Part shown: positions 17,703 through 25,660 of the stretch, piece by piece
Position numbering within the stretch: the stretch's first letter is position 1
How the letters are laid out: each line of letters begins with the position of its first letter
DNA from: Acidimicrobiales bacterium
GTDB lineage: Bacteria; Actinomycetota; Acidimicrobiia; Acidimicrobiales; MedAcidi-G1
Direction of reading: 5' to 3'
Length of the DNA: 64,000 nt
Assembly: GCA_014239855.1 (NCBI GenBank)
Contig: JAAZXY010000004.1
Coordinates: 1-64,000, forward strand
Program-made: the position numbers and the translations under genes
Notes under the pieces: generated by a model
The model's input: the letters and a program-made list of their open reading frames with translations, nothing else
Told to the model about the DNA's origin: nothing
Database searches by the model: none

Positions 17703-17894
17703 TCAGTCCTCCAGCGAGATGGCCTGCTTGGGGCAGCGCTGGACGGACTCCTCCATGGCGGCCCGTCGGTCGTCTCCCGGGTTCTCGTCGAGGACGTACA
17801 GGAAGTCGTCGTCGCGCACCTCGAAGACGTCGGGGGCGATCTGCATGCAGATCGCGTTGCTCTCACACAGGTCGTAGTCGACAACCACTCGCAT
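17703..17894 (-). CDS. P450-type small ferredoxin
   Basis: This 63-residue ferredoxin has cluster ligands C10, C16 and the C-P near residue 54. The usual second ligand position is N13 (C-x2-N-x2-C), the pattern of [3Fe-4S]-type or unusual [4Fe-4S] ferredoxins that reduce actinobacterial cytochromes P450. A clear AGGAG ribosome-binding site precedes the ATG. It is coupled with the ferredoxin reductase gene just downstream. Its actual redox partner is unknown. Confidence 0.92.
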   Translation of the reverse strand: MRVVVDYDLCESNAICMQIAPDVFEVRDDDFLYVLDENPGDDRRAAMEESVQRCPKQAISLED

Positions 17895-17996
17895 GGCAGT
17901 TCTCCTGATTTTCGATGGTCGGGGACTCGATGGCCGAGTTCTCGATGATTCGGGCCGGTGTCCGGCCGGGACCAGAACCTAGGCGCCAGCGACCGG

Positions 17997-19172
17997 TCAG
18001 GGCTTGTCCGCTCCGACCACCCACATGGCGAAGTACTGGGCACCGCCCCCGTAGGCGTGCCCGAAGGCCCGGCGGGCGCCGTCCACCTGGTGGTCGCCGG
18101 CCATCCCCCTGACCTGTAGAGCGGCCTCCGCGAACCGGATCATCCCCGAGGCGCCGATGGGATTGGACGACAGCACGCCCCCCGAGCAGTTCACCGGGAG
18201 ATCGCCGCCGTCCAGGTTCGTGGATCCGTCCTCCACCATGCGCCAGCCGTGGTCCCGCTCGGCGAACCCCAGGCTCTCGAGCCACATGGGCTCGTACCAG
18301 GAGAAGGGAACGTACATCTCGACCACGTCGATCTCCGAGCGGGGATCGGTGATGCCGGCCTTGGCGAACACCTCGGCCGCCGCATCCCGGCTGGCCTGCG
18401 GGCTGACCTCGTCACGCCCGGGAAAGTTGTTGGCCTCCGAACGCATGGCCGTGCCGTGCACCCAGGCCACCGGGCCATCAGCCGCGTCGCCGGCCGCCTC
18501 GTCGCCCAGCACCATGGCGCACGCTCCGTCCGACGACGGGCAGGTCTCGGAGAACCGGATGGGATCCCAGAGCATCGGGGCCTCCACCACCTGGTCGAAG
18601 GTCAGGTCGGGCTGGTGGAGGTGGGCGTAGGGGTTCCGCAGGGCGTGCTGGCGGTCCTTGAAGGCCACCATGCAGCCGATGAGCTCCGGAGCGCCCGAGC
18701 GGGCCATGTAGCGCCGGATGATGGGCGAGAAGTAGCCGCCGGCCCCCGCGTTGATGGACACCGAGAACGGCTGGGGTAGCGAGAGGGCCCACGTGGCGTT
18801 GGACTCGGACTGCTTCTCGAAGCCGATGGTCAGCACCCGGCGGTGGATGCGGCCCTGGATGAGGGAGGCGGCCACCAGTGCCGTGGAGCCACCCACCGAC
18901 CCGGCGGTGTGGACCCGCAGGATGGGCTTGCCCACGCAACCCAGCGCATCGGCCAGGAAGAGCTCGGGCATCATCAGGCCCTCGAAGAAGTCGGGTGCCT
19001 TGCCGATGACCACCGCATCGATGTCGGCCCATGTGCACGCCGCGTCCTCCAGTGCACGGATGGCGGCCTCGCGGACCAGACCGGCGATGGACACGTCGCC
19101 ACGGGTCGACTGGTACTTCGTCTGACCGACACCCAGCACGGCGGTGCGTTCCCCGAGGGTTCCCACCGTCAC
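17997..19172 (-). CDS. Thiolase-like protein (lipid-transfer/SCP-x type)
   Basis: This 391-residue protein has the thiolase fold. The position of the usual nucleophilic cysteine reads VHTAGSVGGS, so no cysteine is present; late in the chain NCSGGVLSSNPIGASG replaces the typical GHPxGxTG box and FGHAYGGG forms the last loop. Such proteins often act as lyases or acyl-carrier partners and not as classic thiolases, and typically pair with a DUF35 protein. The GTG at 19172 overlaps the next gene's stop (GTGA). It is one of two thiolase-like genes beside a tandem DUF35 gene. Confidence 0.83.
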   Translation of the reverse strand: MTVGTLGERTAVLGVGQTKYQSTRGDVSIAGLVREAAIRALEDAACTWADIDAVVIGKAPDFFEGLMMPELFLADALGCVGKPILRVHTAGSVGGSTALVAASLIQGRIHRRVLTIGFEKQSESNATWALSLPQPFSVSINAGAGGYFSPIIRRYMARSGAPELIGCMVAFKDRQHALRNPYAHLHQPDLTFDQVVEAPMLWDPIRFSETCPSSDGACAMVLGDEAAGDAADGPVAWVHGTAMRSEANNFPGRDEVSPQASRDAAAEVFAKAGITDPRSEIDVVEMYVPFSWYEPMWLESLGFAERDHGWRMVEDGSTNLDGGDLPVNCSGGVLSSNPIGASGMIRFAEAALQVRGMAGDHQVDGARRAFGHAYGGGAQYFAMWVVGADKP

Positions 19173-20245
19173 TCCCCCTCCAGGAGGCAGACCAGGTTCT
19201 GCTGCAGGCAGGGGCCCGACGAGGCATGGGCCAACGCCCGGTGGGCCTCGCCACCGGAAACGCGTCGGGCGGCCTCGGCGATGCGAACCAGTCCGGCGGC
19301 CATCAGGGTGTCGGCGGCCAGCGACCCCCCGGACGGATCGATCCGGACGGAGCCACCCGTGCCTCCCAGCCCCATCTCGGTGGCCAACACGTGGGCCTGG
19401 GCGGTGCTCGCCGCATGCAACTCGGCCACGTCGACGTCGTTGGCGGCGAAGCCCGCCCGCTCTGCAGCCTTCCCGGCAGCCAGGGCAGCCGACGGGGCCC
19501 GTGTCAGATCCCGTACTCCGAGGCCGTGGGCGTCGATGCGGTGGTCGATGCCCCGGATCCACGCCGGTCGTTCACACAGTTCGCGGGCCCGGTCCCCGGC
19601 GGCCAGGACCACGGCGCAGCCCCCATCGGCCTCCGCGGCCAGGTCAGCGGCCCGCAACGGATCGGCCACCACGCCACCGGCCAGCACGTCGTCCACCGTG
19701 ACGTCGGCCGAGACCCGCAGGGCGTTCGGGTTACCCACCGCGTTGCGTTGGCTACGCACCGCGATGGCTGCCAGATCCTCGGCGGTCACCGCGCCGGACT
19801 CGAGCAGCAGGCGGGCCTGGAGGGCGGCCACCGCGTGGGCGTCGGGCCACAGCGGAGCCAAGGCGTACGGGTCGAGCTGTACGGCCAGAACATCACGGCG
19901 CGAGCCGGGCGACGACTTGCCATAGGAGTACACGAGCGCCGTGTCGATCTCCCCGATCTGGAGCTTCACCCACGCCTCGTAGAGGGCGAAGGCGCCGTCC
20001 ATCTCCACGTGGCTCTCGGCGATCGGCGGAAAGGCGCCCACGGCGTCCAACGTCTGGACGAAGGAGAAGCCCTGTCCGGCCAGGAAGTCGCTGCTTCCCG
20101 AGCAGGTGAAGCCGATGTCGGCCTGAGTCAGGCCCACGGCGTCGCGGGCCTCGTTGATGAGGGGCACCATCAACTGGACGTCGGTGGTGAAGGTCAGTGC
20201 CTCCACCTGGTGGATGGCCGAAGAGACGATGGCTACCTCACGCAT
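19169..20245 (-). CDS. Thiolase-like protein (lipid-transfer type), second copy
   Basis: This protein of about 358 residues is a thiolase-fold paralogue of the following gene but quite divergent. Where the nucleophile would be it has HVEMDGAFALYEA, again without cysteine. The C-terminal motif DPSGGSLAADTLMAAGLVR replaces the GHP box. I chose the ATG at 20245 because GAGGTGG stands at the right distance before it; a GTG at 20257 overlapping the DUF35 stop is possible. With its neighbour and the two-domain DUF35 protein it probably makes one complex. Confidence 0.8.
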   Translation of the reverse strand: MREVAIVSSAIHQVEALTFTTDVQLMVPLINEARDAVGLTQADIGFTCSGSSDFLAGQGFSFVQTLDAVGAFPPIAESHVEMDGAFALYEAWVKLQIGEIDTALVYSYGKSSPGSRRDVLAVQLDPYALAPLWPDAHAVAALQARLLLESGAVTAEDLAAIAVRSQRNAVGNPNALRVSADVTVDDVLAGGVVADPLRAADLAAEADGGCAVVLAAGDRARELCERPAWIRGIDHRIDAHGLGVRDLTRAPSAALAAGKAAERAGFAANDVDVAELHAASTAQAHVLATEMGLGGTGGSVRIDPSGGSLAADTLMAAGLVRIAEAARRVSGGEAHRALAHASSGPCLQQNLVCLLEGE

Positions 20246-20253
20246 GGGCCACC

Positions 20254-21270
20254 TCACGCATGGTCGCCGTCCTCGCCCTGCCAGGCCCGGTTGCCGGCCC
20301 GGTCCACGGGCACGTCAGGTTCGCCGGTGGGCTCCCAGTACCGGACGTTCTCGGCGGTGGCCCCCAACTCGTCGTCGGGCTTCCACACGGCCCGGACCCG
20401 CATACCGATCCGGACCTCATCGAGGTCGCAGCCCGACACCAGGCCCAGGAAGCCGATGTCGGCGCCATCCAGGTGGATCCAGGCGCTCACGTACGGCGTG
20501 GGGAGATCGCTGCGTCCGGGAATGGGCAGGTGGGTCACGCAGAAGTTGCCCACGTGGCCGGTGTGGGCCAGGTCCACCATCTCGGTGGCCTCCACCCCGT
20601 GGCGGGGATCGACACCACGCGGCGGCACGAACACCGCCCCGTCGATCGGCGAACGGTTCCCCAGGATGCGCTTCTCGGCGTAGGCGTGCAGGTACTCCTG
20701 GGCCGCCGCGCTGGGGATGAAGTCGTACTCGAGGCGGATGGGCGTGCGAATCGACCGGACCGGTTCGCCCGATACGGGCTCTTCGGCTGCGGCGGCCTCC
20801 CCGGCGGCGCCATCGGCCGTCTCGGGGGCAAAGCCCACCAGATCGGTGATGTGCCCGACCCGTTCGTCACGCCAGACGGCCTCGACCCGCAGGCCGGTGG
20901 CCATGTCGGCCGCCGAGTCCACCAGCACCCCGTGGAGCATCGGCGTGTCGGCCCCGTCCAGACGGATGAGAGCCAGGCCGTGGGGCTGGGCCCACGGCGA
21001 GCCGGGCCGGGGCGGATCCACCCACGTCCACGTCTCGACCACGCCGGTCGATGCCACCTCGACGATGTCGGTGATGGCGTCACCGGTCTCCGGATCGACC
21101 TCGGCGGGCGGCACGAACACCCGGCCGTCGGCCCGACGCGAGCCCACGATCCGACCGTCGCGCAGCCCGGTCATGAAGGCACCCACCACCGGACCGGTGG
21201 TCCGGGTGAACGGGTATTCGATGACCAGGTCGGCCCTGAGGGGCGCGGGGTCCACGGATCCGCCGGTCAC
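20254..21270 (-). CDS. Tandem DUF35 (OB-fold) protein lacking zinc-ribbon cysteines
   Basis: This 338-residue protein contains two DUF35-type units (about 1-150 and 165-335), joined by an alanine/glutamate-rich linker. Each has the rubredoxin-like entry followed by FVPP and an OB-fold. In both units the CxxC pairs of the zinc ribbon are absent (for example GSRRADGRVFVPP). DUF35 proteins bind acyl-CoA and pair with thiolase-like enzymes, as in the Ltp2-ChsH2 steroid side-chain aldolase. Two DUF35 units and two thiolase-like genes side by side suggest matched partners. GTG start. Confidence 0.85.
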   Translation of the reverse strand: MTGGSVDPAPLRADLVIEYPFTRTTGPVVGAFMTGLRDGRIVGSRRADGRVFVPPAEVDPETGDAITDIVEVASTGVVETWTWVDPPRPGSPWAQPHGLALIRLDGADTPMLHGVLVDSAADMATGLRVEAVWRDERVGHITDLVGFAPETADGAAGEAAAAEEPVSGEPVRSIRTPIRLEYDFIPSAAAQEYLHAYAEKRILGNRSPIDGAVFVPPRGVDPRHGVEATEMVDLAHTGHVGNFCVTHLPIPGRSDLPTPYVSAWIHLDGADIGFLGLVSGCDLDEVRIGMRVRAVWKPDDELGATAENVRYWEPTGEPDVPVDRAGNRAWQGEDGDHA

Positions 21271-21315
21271 CGGGTCACGTCCGACGGGCCGGGGAGGTCT
21301 CGGAAACGAGCGGGA

Positions 21316-22398
21316 TCAGAAGTCGATGACCTGACGGATCACGTCGGCGTCGCCCATGCAGGACATGGCGTCGTTGACCTCGTCGATCCGAATGCGGCGG
21401 GTGATCATCCCCTCGAGGTCGAGACGACCCGCCTTGTAGAGCCGCAGGAACCGGTTGAAGTCGGTCCGCACGTCGGCGCCCCCGTACATCGACCCCACCA
21501 GGGTCTTCTCGGTGAAGAACATCTCGAAGGCCGAGAGGGCGAAGGTCTCCTCGGCGCGGCCCACGCCGACGATGCAGGCCGTGCCGCCCCGTCGGGTCAT
21601 GTCGAAGGCCTGGCGCATGGTGGTCGGCATGCCGATGCACTCCAGGGCGAAGTCGAAGCCCTCGCCGGCGGTGATCTCGGCCAGTGCGGCCGGCAGGTCG
21701 TCGGGGGTCACCCCGTGGGTGGCGCCGAACGCCTTGGCCCGGTCGAGCTTGCCCTCGTGCAGGTCGACGGCCACGATCGCCGCGGCCCCGGCGATGCGTG
21801 CCCCCTGGATGGCGGCCACACCGACGCCGCCGGCGCCGATGACCAGCACCGACGATCCGGGCGTCACCTTGGCCGTGTTGAGCGCCGCGCCCACCCCGGT
21901 GGTGACGCCGCAGCCCACGAGGGCGGCCACGTCCAACGGGATGTCGTCATCGATCTTGACCGCCGCGATCCCGGGGACGATGGTCTCCTCGGCGAACGTG
22001 CCACAACCCGTCATCGAGCCCACGACCTCATCGCCACGACGGAACTGCTGATTCAGGAACATCGACGTCATGCCGTTCAGGCACAGGTTGGGCTGTCCCC
22101 GACCGGTGCAGTACGGGCAGGTGCCACAGGGCGGCGAGAAGGCGATGATCACGTGGTCACCGGGCGCCACATGGGTGACGCCGTCACCCACCGCGGTCAC
22201 CACACCAGCACCCTCGTGGCCCAGCACGGCCGGCGGGGCCAGTGGGATGGTGCCGTTCATGGCCGACAGGTCCGAGTGGCAGACGCCGCTGTGGGCGATC
22301 TTCACCTGGACGTCGCCGGGCGCGATGTCCCGGAGGGTCACGTCATCGGCGATGACCAGTTCCTCGGTGGGCGTCTCGGTCAGGATCGCTGCGAGCAT
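21316..22398 (-). CDS. Zinc-dependent alcohol dehydrogenase (class III/NDMA-dependent-like)
   Basis: This 360-residue medium-chain dehydrogenase shows the catalytic zinc ligand region GVCHSDLSAMNG, the GHEGAGVV motif, a structural zinc loop of four cysteines (CGTCPYCTGRGQPNLC) and the NAD-binding motif IGAGGVGVAAIQGA. The length and the FSPPCGTC sequence fit the class III/mycothiol-associated actinobacterial group. It would oxidise an alcohol, perhaps from the lipid or steroid degradation suggested by the neighbours. GGAGAAT precedes the ATG, so it is translated from a leadered message. It is divergent from a crotonase gene. Confidence 0.9.
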   Translation of the reverse strand: MLAAILTETPTEELVIADDVTLRDIAPGDVQVKIAHSGVCHSDLSAMNGTIPLAPPAVLGHEGAGVVTAVGDGVTHVAPGDHVIIAFSPPCGTCPYCTGRGQPNLCLNGMTSMFLNQQFRRGDEVVGSMTGCGTFAEETIVPGIAAVKIDDDIPLDVAALVGCGVTTGVGAALNTAKVTPGSSVLVIGAGGVGVAAIQGARIAGAAAIVAVDLHEGKLDRAKAFGATHGVTPDDLPAALAEITAGEGFDFALECIGMPTTMRQAFDMTRRGGTACIVGVGRAEETFALSAFEMFFTEKTLVGSMYGGADVRTDFNRFLRLYKAGRLDLEGMITRRIRIDEVNDAMSCMGDADVIRQVIDF

Positions 22399-22520
22399 CG
22401 GGGATTCTCCGTTCCGGGCACCGGGTGGTGCCGATGTGGCCGACGGTACCGGGCGGGTCGTCCCGGCGAGAAACCCGACCGCCGGTACCTCGGACCACTT
22501 CCGCGACGTCCAACGGCCAC

Positions 22521-22526
22521 TACTTT
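22521..22526 (+). promoter_or_regulatory. Leaderless-type -10 element (TACTTT)
   Basis: TACTTT is 6 nt before the crotonase ATG at 22533 and supports that start over upstream in-frame codons. Confidence 0.45.
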
Positions 22527-22532
22527 CCGGGA

Positions 22533-23348
22533 ATGGACCTGAAGACCTGCCGCTTCGAGCGGATCGGCTCCACCGGGGTGATCTTCCTGTCGAGGCCCGA
22601 GCGCCGCAACGCGTGGACCGGCCGCATGCACACCGAGTACCGGTGGCTCCTGGAGCAGGCCGAGGCCGACCCCGAGGTGCGGGTCATCGTGGTGACCGGC
22701 GATCCCGACGGTGGGGCGTTCTGCGTGGGTGCCGACGCCCGGGCCCTCGACGGGCACGCCGAACGGGGCGCCTACGACCCCGGAACCGACGACGACATCC
22801 CGACCCCCGGCTTCGGGGTGGATCCGGCGTTCGACGCCGACTTCGCCTACCACTTCGGCCTGGAGACCCCGGTGGTGGCGGCCATCAACGGTGCGGCGGC
22901 CGGCGTCGGCCTGGTGCTGGCCTGCTTCGCCGATCTGCGCTTCGCCGTACCGGGGGCCAAGTTGACCACCGCCCACGGGAAGCTGGCCCTACCGGCCGAG
23001 TACGGGCTGTCGTGGCTGCTTCCCCGGCTCATCGGCGTGGGACGGGCCAACGATCTCCTGCTGACCAGTCGGGTGGTGACCACCGACGAGGCACACAGCA
23101 TGGGACTGGTCAACGACCTGTTCGACGACGTTCTGGCCGGCACGCTGGCCTGGGTCGACGAGTTCCTGGGGCCGGTGGCCCGGTCCAGCATGGCGGCCAC
23201 CCGCCGACAGGTGTACCTGGACCTCCACCGGGACGCCGCCACGTCGGTGACCGACTCGCTGGCCCGCTTCGACGAGCACATGGGTTCGGCCGACTACGTG
23301 GAGGGCACCCGGGCGCTGACCGAGAAGCGCCGACCCGACTTCCGTTAG
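22533..23348 (+). CDS. Enoyl-CoA hydratase/isomerase family protein
   Basis: This 271-residue crotonase has oxyanion-hole segments GGAFCVGADARAL and NGAAAGVGLVLA, and the AEYGLSWLLPRLIG segment supplies a glutamate at the usual catalytic position. It probably hydrates or isomerises an enoyl-CoA. The start is set by the promoter motif 6 nt upstream. Its TAG stop overlaps the TAA stop of the convergent RraA gene by four bases. Confidence 0.88.
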   Translation: MDLKTCRFERIGSTGVIFLSRPERRNAWTGRMHTEYRWLLEQAEADPEVRVIVVTGDPDGGAFCVGADARALDGHAERGAYDPGTDDDIPTPGFGVDPAFDADFAYHFGLETPVVAAINGAAAGVGLVLACFADLRFAVPGAKLTTAHGKLALPAEYGLSWLLPRLIGVGRANDLLLTSRVVTTDEAHSMGLVNDLFDDVLAGTLAWVDEFLGPVARSSMAATRRQVYLDLHRDAATSVTDSLARFDEHMGSADYVEGTRALTEKRRPDFR

Positions 23349-23860
23349 GCCCGTTCCAGGTTGATCTGTTCCAGATCAGCGGCGGCCACCACGATCCCGT
23401 CCTCGTCGGCCCACAACCAGACGCCCGGTGTCAGGTCGACGCCCGCCACGGTGACCGGGACGTCCCGATCACCGGCACCTCGCTTCACGCTCTTACGGGG
23501 ACACGTCCCCCGGGCCCGGATGCCCACCGCTGCGTCCCGGAGCTCGGCGGCGTCGCGGACACAGCCGTCGACCACGATGCCGGCCCAGCCGTTCTCGGCG
23601 GCCAGCACACCGAGGTTGCCGCCGACCAGGGCACAACGTGTGGAACCGCCACCGGCCACCACCAGCACCCGGCCCTCACCCGGTTCGGCCAGAGCGTCGC
23701 GGACCAGCGTGTTGTCCTCGAAGACGGCGATCGTGGAGACCGGACCACCGAAGGCGTCCACACCCCCGTAGGACCCGAACCCCCCGTCCAGTACCTGCAC
23801 GGCGTCGCCGTGGTCGTCACACAGGTCGGCGGTGGGTTTCAGTTCAGGAGCGGGTTTCAT
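23345..23860 (-). CDS. rraA: RraA-family protein (RNase E inhibitor/HMG aldolase fold)
   Basis: This 171-residue protein has the RraA/DmtH fold with the conserved GGGSTRCALVGGNLGVLAAE region and the GIVVDGCVRDAAELR block that holds the divalent metal and oxyacid site in the aldolase relatives. Members are either RNase E regulators or class II 4-hydroxy-4-methyl-2-oxoglutarate/oxaloacetate aldolases; sequence alone does not decide. The first codons (MKPAPELKP) lie within an 18-bp tandem duplication shared with the end of the upstream selenoprotein gene, 14 bases away. Confidence 0.85.
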   Translation of the reverse strand: MKPAPELKPTADLCDDHGDAVQVLDGGFGSYGGVDAFGGPVSTIAVFEDNTLVRDALAEPGEGRVLVVAGGGSTRCALVGGNLGVLAAENGWAGIVVDGCVRDAAELRDAAVGIRARGTCPRKSVKRGAGDRDVPVTVAGVDLTPGVWLWADEDGIVVAAADLEQINLERA

Positions 23861-23880
23861 TTCAGGAGCGGGTTTCAGCT
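23837..23880. repeat. 18-bp tandem duplication at a gene junction
   Basis: The units at 23837-23854 (TTTCAGTTCAGGAGCGGG) and 23855-23872 (TTTCATTTCAGGAGCGGG) plus a partial third carry both the stop of the ArsC-like gene and the start of the RraA gene on the minus strand. Confidence 0.8.
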
Positions 23881-24261
23881 TCCGCCGCCGATGAACTCGT
23901 AGAGACGGTCCTTGGGCCGCCCCACCGTGGCCACCAGCGGACCGTCACCCGTCAGGTCACCCCGGATCAGGATGGGCCGCTGCAGGAGGGCCTTGCGGCG
24001 GGCCAGGAGTTCGACCACCGCGTCGGCGTCACCCACGTAGTCGTCCTCGACCAGGTCCAGCTTCTTGAACTGCGAGTCCTTGCGGACCAGGTCCTCAACC
24101 GGATCGGTCAGCCCGGCGGTGATGCGCCGCAGCAACGCCTCGTCGGGCGGTTCCTTCATGTAGAGCACGACGTCGGCGTCGACTCCCAGCTCCTCGGCGA
24201 CCGCCAAGGCGTTCTTGGAAGCGTGTCAATGCGGGTTGTGCAGGACGGTGAGGTCTGCCAC
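23875..24261 (-). CDS. arsC: Predicted selenocysteine-containing ArsC-family protein (arsenate reductase-like), UGA at residue 12
   Basis: Read from the GTG at 24261, the frame gives MADLTVLHNPH, then TGA at 24228-24226, then HASKNALAVAEELG and an intact ArsC C-terminal part to 23875 (128 residues). The UGA falls exactly on the catalytic cysteine of the family motif HNPxC. Downstream ArsC landmarks are kept: YMKEPP, an RK pair (VRKDSQF), and LLQRPILIRG, positions that bind the oxyanion in ArsC. A hairpin with a GGUC loop follows the UGA. The simplest reading is selenocysteine. A pseudogene is less likely because everything else is intact. AGGAG precedes the GTG. Substrate is unproven. Confidence 0.85.
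24190..24211 (-). promoter_or_regulatory. Predicted bacterial SECIS hairpin for the UGA at 24226-24228
   Basis: On the minus strand the RNA GCCUUGGC-GGUC-GCCGAGG forms seven consecutive pairs (24209-24203 with 24198-24192, one G-U), plus an outer C-G pair (24211 with 24190) after one mismatch. The four-base loop is GGUC. The first loop G is 23 nt after the UGA. The loop resembles the GGUCU loop of the E. coli fdhF SECIS. Confidence 0.7.
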
Positions 24262-24311
24262 GGAAACTCCTGTCGTGTTCGGGGCCCGTCACCCGACGGG
24301 CCGACCAGTTT

Positions 24312-24366
24312 CTGGAACGAGCATTGCTGGAACGAGCGTTGTTGGAACGAGCGGTGAGGAACGAGT
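24312..24366. repeat. 15-bp tandem repeat upstream of the selenoprotein gene
   Basis: About 3.6 copies of CTGGAACGAGCATTG-like units (24312, 24327, 24342, 24357) occupy the gap between the stop of the small hypothetical gene and the start of the ArsC-like gene. The core GGAACGAG is constant in all copies. It could be a repeat-mediated length polymorphism or repeated regulator sites. Confidence 0.75.
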
Positions 24367-24380
24367 CGGCGGGGAACGGG

Positions 24381-24686
24381 TCAGTCGGGGCGCTCGACGT
24401 GGGCCCGCAGGTGGGTGCCGGCCTCGTCGGTCCAGCCCCTGGATCGGGCGAAGTCGAACATGCCCGAGAAGCCCTCGCCCCATGCCTGGTCGGTGCGGCC
24501 CGACAGCCAGTGCCGGACGGCCGTCTCGGCGATCCAGAGGTGTTCGCCGTCGGCCCGGGTGCCCTCACCCATGGTGGCCGCCAGGTCGTCGGTGGAGAAT
24601 CCGGCACTGGTCTCGACGTGGAAGTCGGTGAACACGTCGGGTTCGTCGATCCGGATCTCGCCCGTCGCGTCGACCCTGATGATCAT
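24381..24686 (-). CDS. Hypothetical protein
   Basis: I do not recognise a family for this protein of about 101 residues. It is acidic, soluble, without membrane segments, and contains a tryptophan-rich C-terminal half (WIAETAVRHWLSGRT, WGEGFSGMFDFARSRGW). The start chosen is ATG 24686 (MIIRVDATG), which has GGAGG eight bases upstream; an ATG at 24701 is also in frame. It follows the crotonase gene by 25 bases, probably in the same transcript, and precedes the ArsC-like selenoprotein gene after the 15-bp repeat region. Confidence 0.6.
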   Translation of the reverse strand: MIIRVDATGEIRIDEPDVFTDFHVETSAGFSTDDLAATMGEGTRADGEHLWIAETAVRHWLSGRTDQAWGEGFSGMFDFARSRGWTDEAGTHLRAHVERPD

Positions 24687-24711
24687 CGAGCCGGCCTCCA
24701 TGGAACGGGCA

Positions 24712-25557
24712 TCAGAAGCCCCGCCACACGGGGTCACGGCGTTCCCGGAAGCTGGCGATGCCCTCAGCGGAGTCCACGGTGCCGTTGTTGAGTTCCACGG
24801 CCCACGCCTCGTTGTCCTCCATTGTCCGCCGATCCACGTCCAACGAACGGTTCACCAACCACTTGGTGAGCATGAGGCTGCGGGTGGGGCCGCTGGCCAG
24901 CCGTTCCGCCCATTCGGTGGTGGCCTCGATCAGCTGGTCACCGGGTACCACCCGGTTGCAGAGCCCGATTCGGAGCGCCTCCTCGGCACTGACGTCCTCG
25001 GCGAAGAACATGAGTTCCTTGGCCTTCTGGAGCCCGACCAGACGGGGAAGGATCCAGGCGCCCAGTCCGTCGGGAACGAGGCCCCGGCGGGCGAACACCT
25101 CGATCATCTTGGCGTTGTCGGCCATGATGACCAGGTCGCAGCACAGCGCGAGGTGGGCACCCACGCCGGCCGCTGTGCCGTTCACCGCGGCGATGACCGG
25201 CAGCTCGCTGTCCAGGATGGCCGGCATCAACGTGAGCTGGCCCTCGAGCATCATGCGGCGGGACTCGCCTACGGCCAGCGGCGGCGCATCGTCGGGCCGG
25301 GGGGCGAACTCGCGGCCCACGCTGATGTCAGCCCCCGGGCAGAAGAGCTTGCTGCCCGCCGCGGTGATCACGATGGCCCGGGCCTCGAATCGACCGTTGC
25401 AACCCTTGACCAACGCGGTCATCCGGTCCCGCATGGCCGGCGAGATGGCGTTGCCCTTGGTCGGGTTGTCAATGGTGATCCACGCCACCTGATTCCGGAT
25501 CTCGAACCGGACCAGTTCCTCTACGGCCGGTTCCCCGGGAGTCGTCTCGTCGCTCAT
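24712..25557 (-). CDS. Enoyl-CoA hydratase/isomerase family protein
   Basis: This 281-residue crotonase has the oxyanion-hole segments GSKLFCPGADISVG and NGTAAGVGAHLALCCDLV, and the segment ARRGLVPDGLGAWILPRLVG in the active-site region. The acid residue at the second catalytic position is replaced (PDGLG in place of PDxGGT), so hydratase activity is uncertain and isomerase or another reaction is possible. It is preceded by a leaderless promoter motif and starts a short minus-strand operon leading to the selenoprotein and RraA genes. Confidence 0.87.
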   Translation of the reverse strand: MSDETTPGEPAVEELVRFEIRNQVAWITIDNPTKGNAISPAMRDRMTALVKGCNGRFEARAIVITAAGSKLFCPGADISVGREFAPRPDDAPPLAVGESRRMMLEGQLTLMPAILDSELPVIAAVNGTAAGVGAHLALCCDLVIMADNAKMIEVFARRGLVPDGLGAWILPRLVGLQKAKELMFFAEDVSAEEALRIGLCNRVVPGDQLIEATTEWAERLASGPTRSLMLTKWLVNRSLDVDRRTMEDNEAWAVELNNGTVDSAEGIASFRERRDPVWRGF

Positions 25558-25565
25558 CGGCTACG

Positions 25566-25571
25566 ACGGTA
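25566..25571 (-). promoter_or_regulatory. Leaderless-type -10 element (TACCGT)
   Basis: On the minus strand TACCGT lies 8 nt before the crotonase ATG at 25557. It may drive the crotonase-hypothetical-ArsC-RraA set. Confidence 0.4.
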
Positions 25572-25660
25572 GTCGTCGCCCCTCCCCGACATGATCACGG
25601 GAACCCGCCACGGTCCGACCCGCCGTGGAGCCGGACCGGGACCGGCCCGGAGTGGGAGGT

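Noticed and set aside
20197..22542. Plus-strand open frame of 781 codons over the thiolase/DUF35/dehydrogenase region
   Set aside because: It is composed of low-complexity Gly/His/Arg/Asp sequence typical of a shadow frame, and the opposite strand has three well-supported genes.
24226..24228. UGA in the ArsC-like gene read as a nonsense mutation (pseudogene)
   Set aside because: It is the only defect, it falls exactly on the catalytic cysteine codon, a SECIS-like hairpin follows at the right distance, and an independent homologue 6 kb away shows the same thing.
24312..24366. 15-bp repeats considered as a CRISPR array
   Set aside because: The units are contiguous without spacers and too short. 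No cas gene is in the window.
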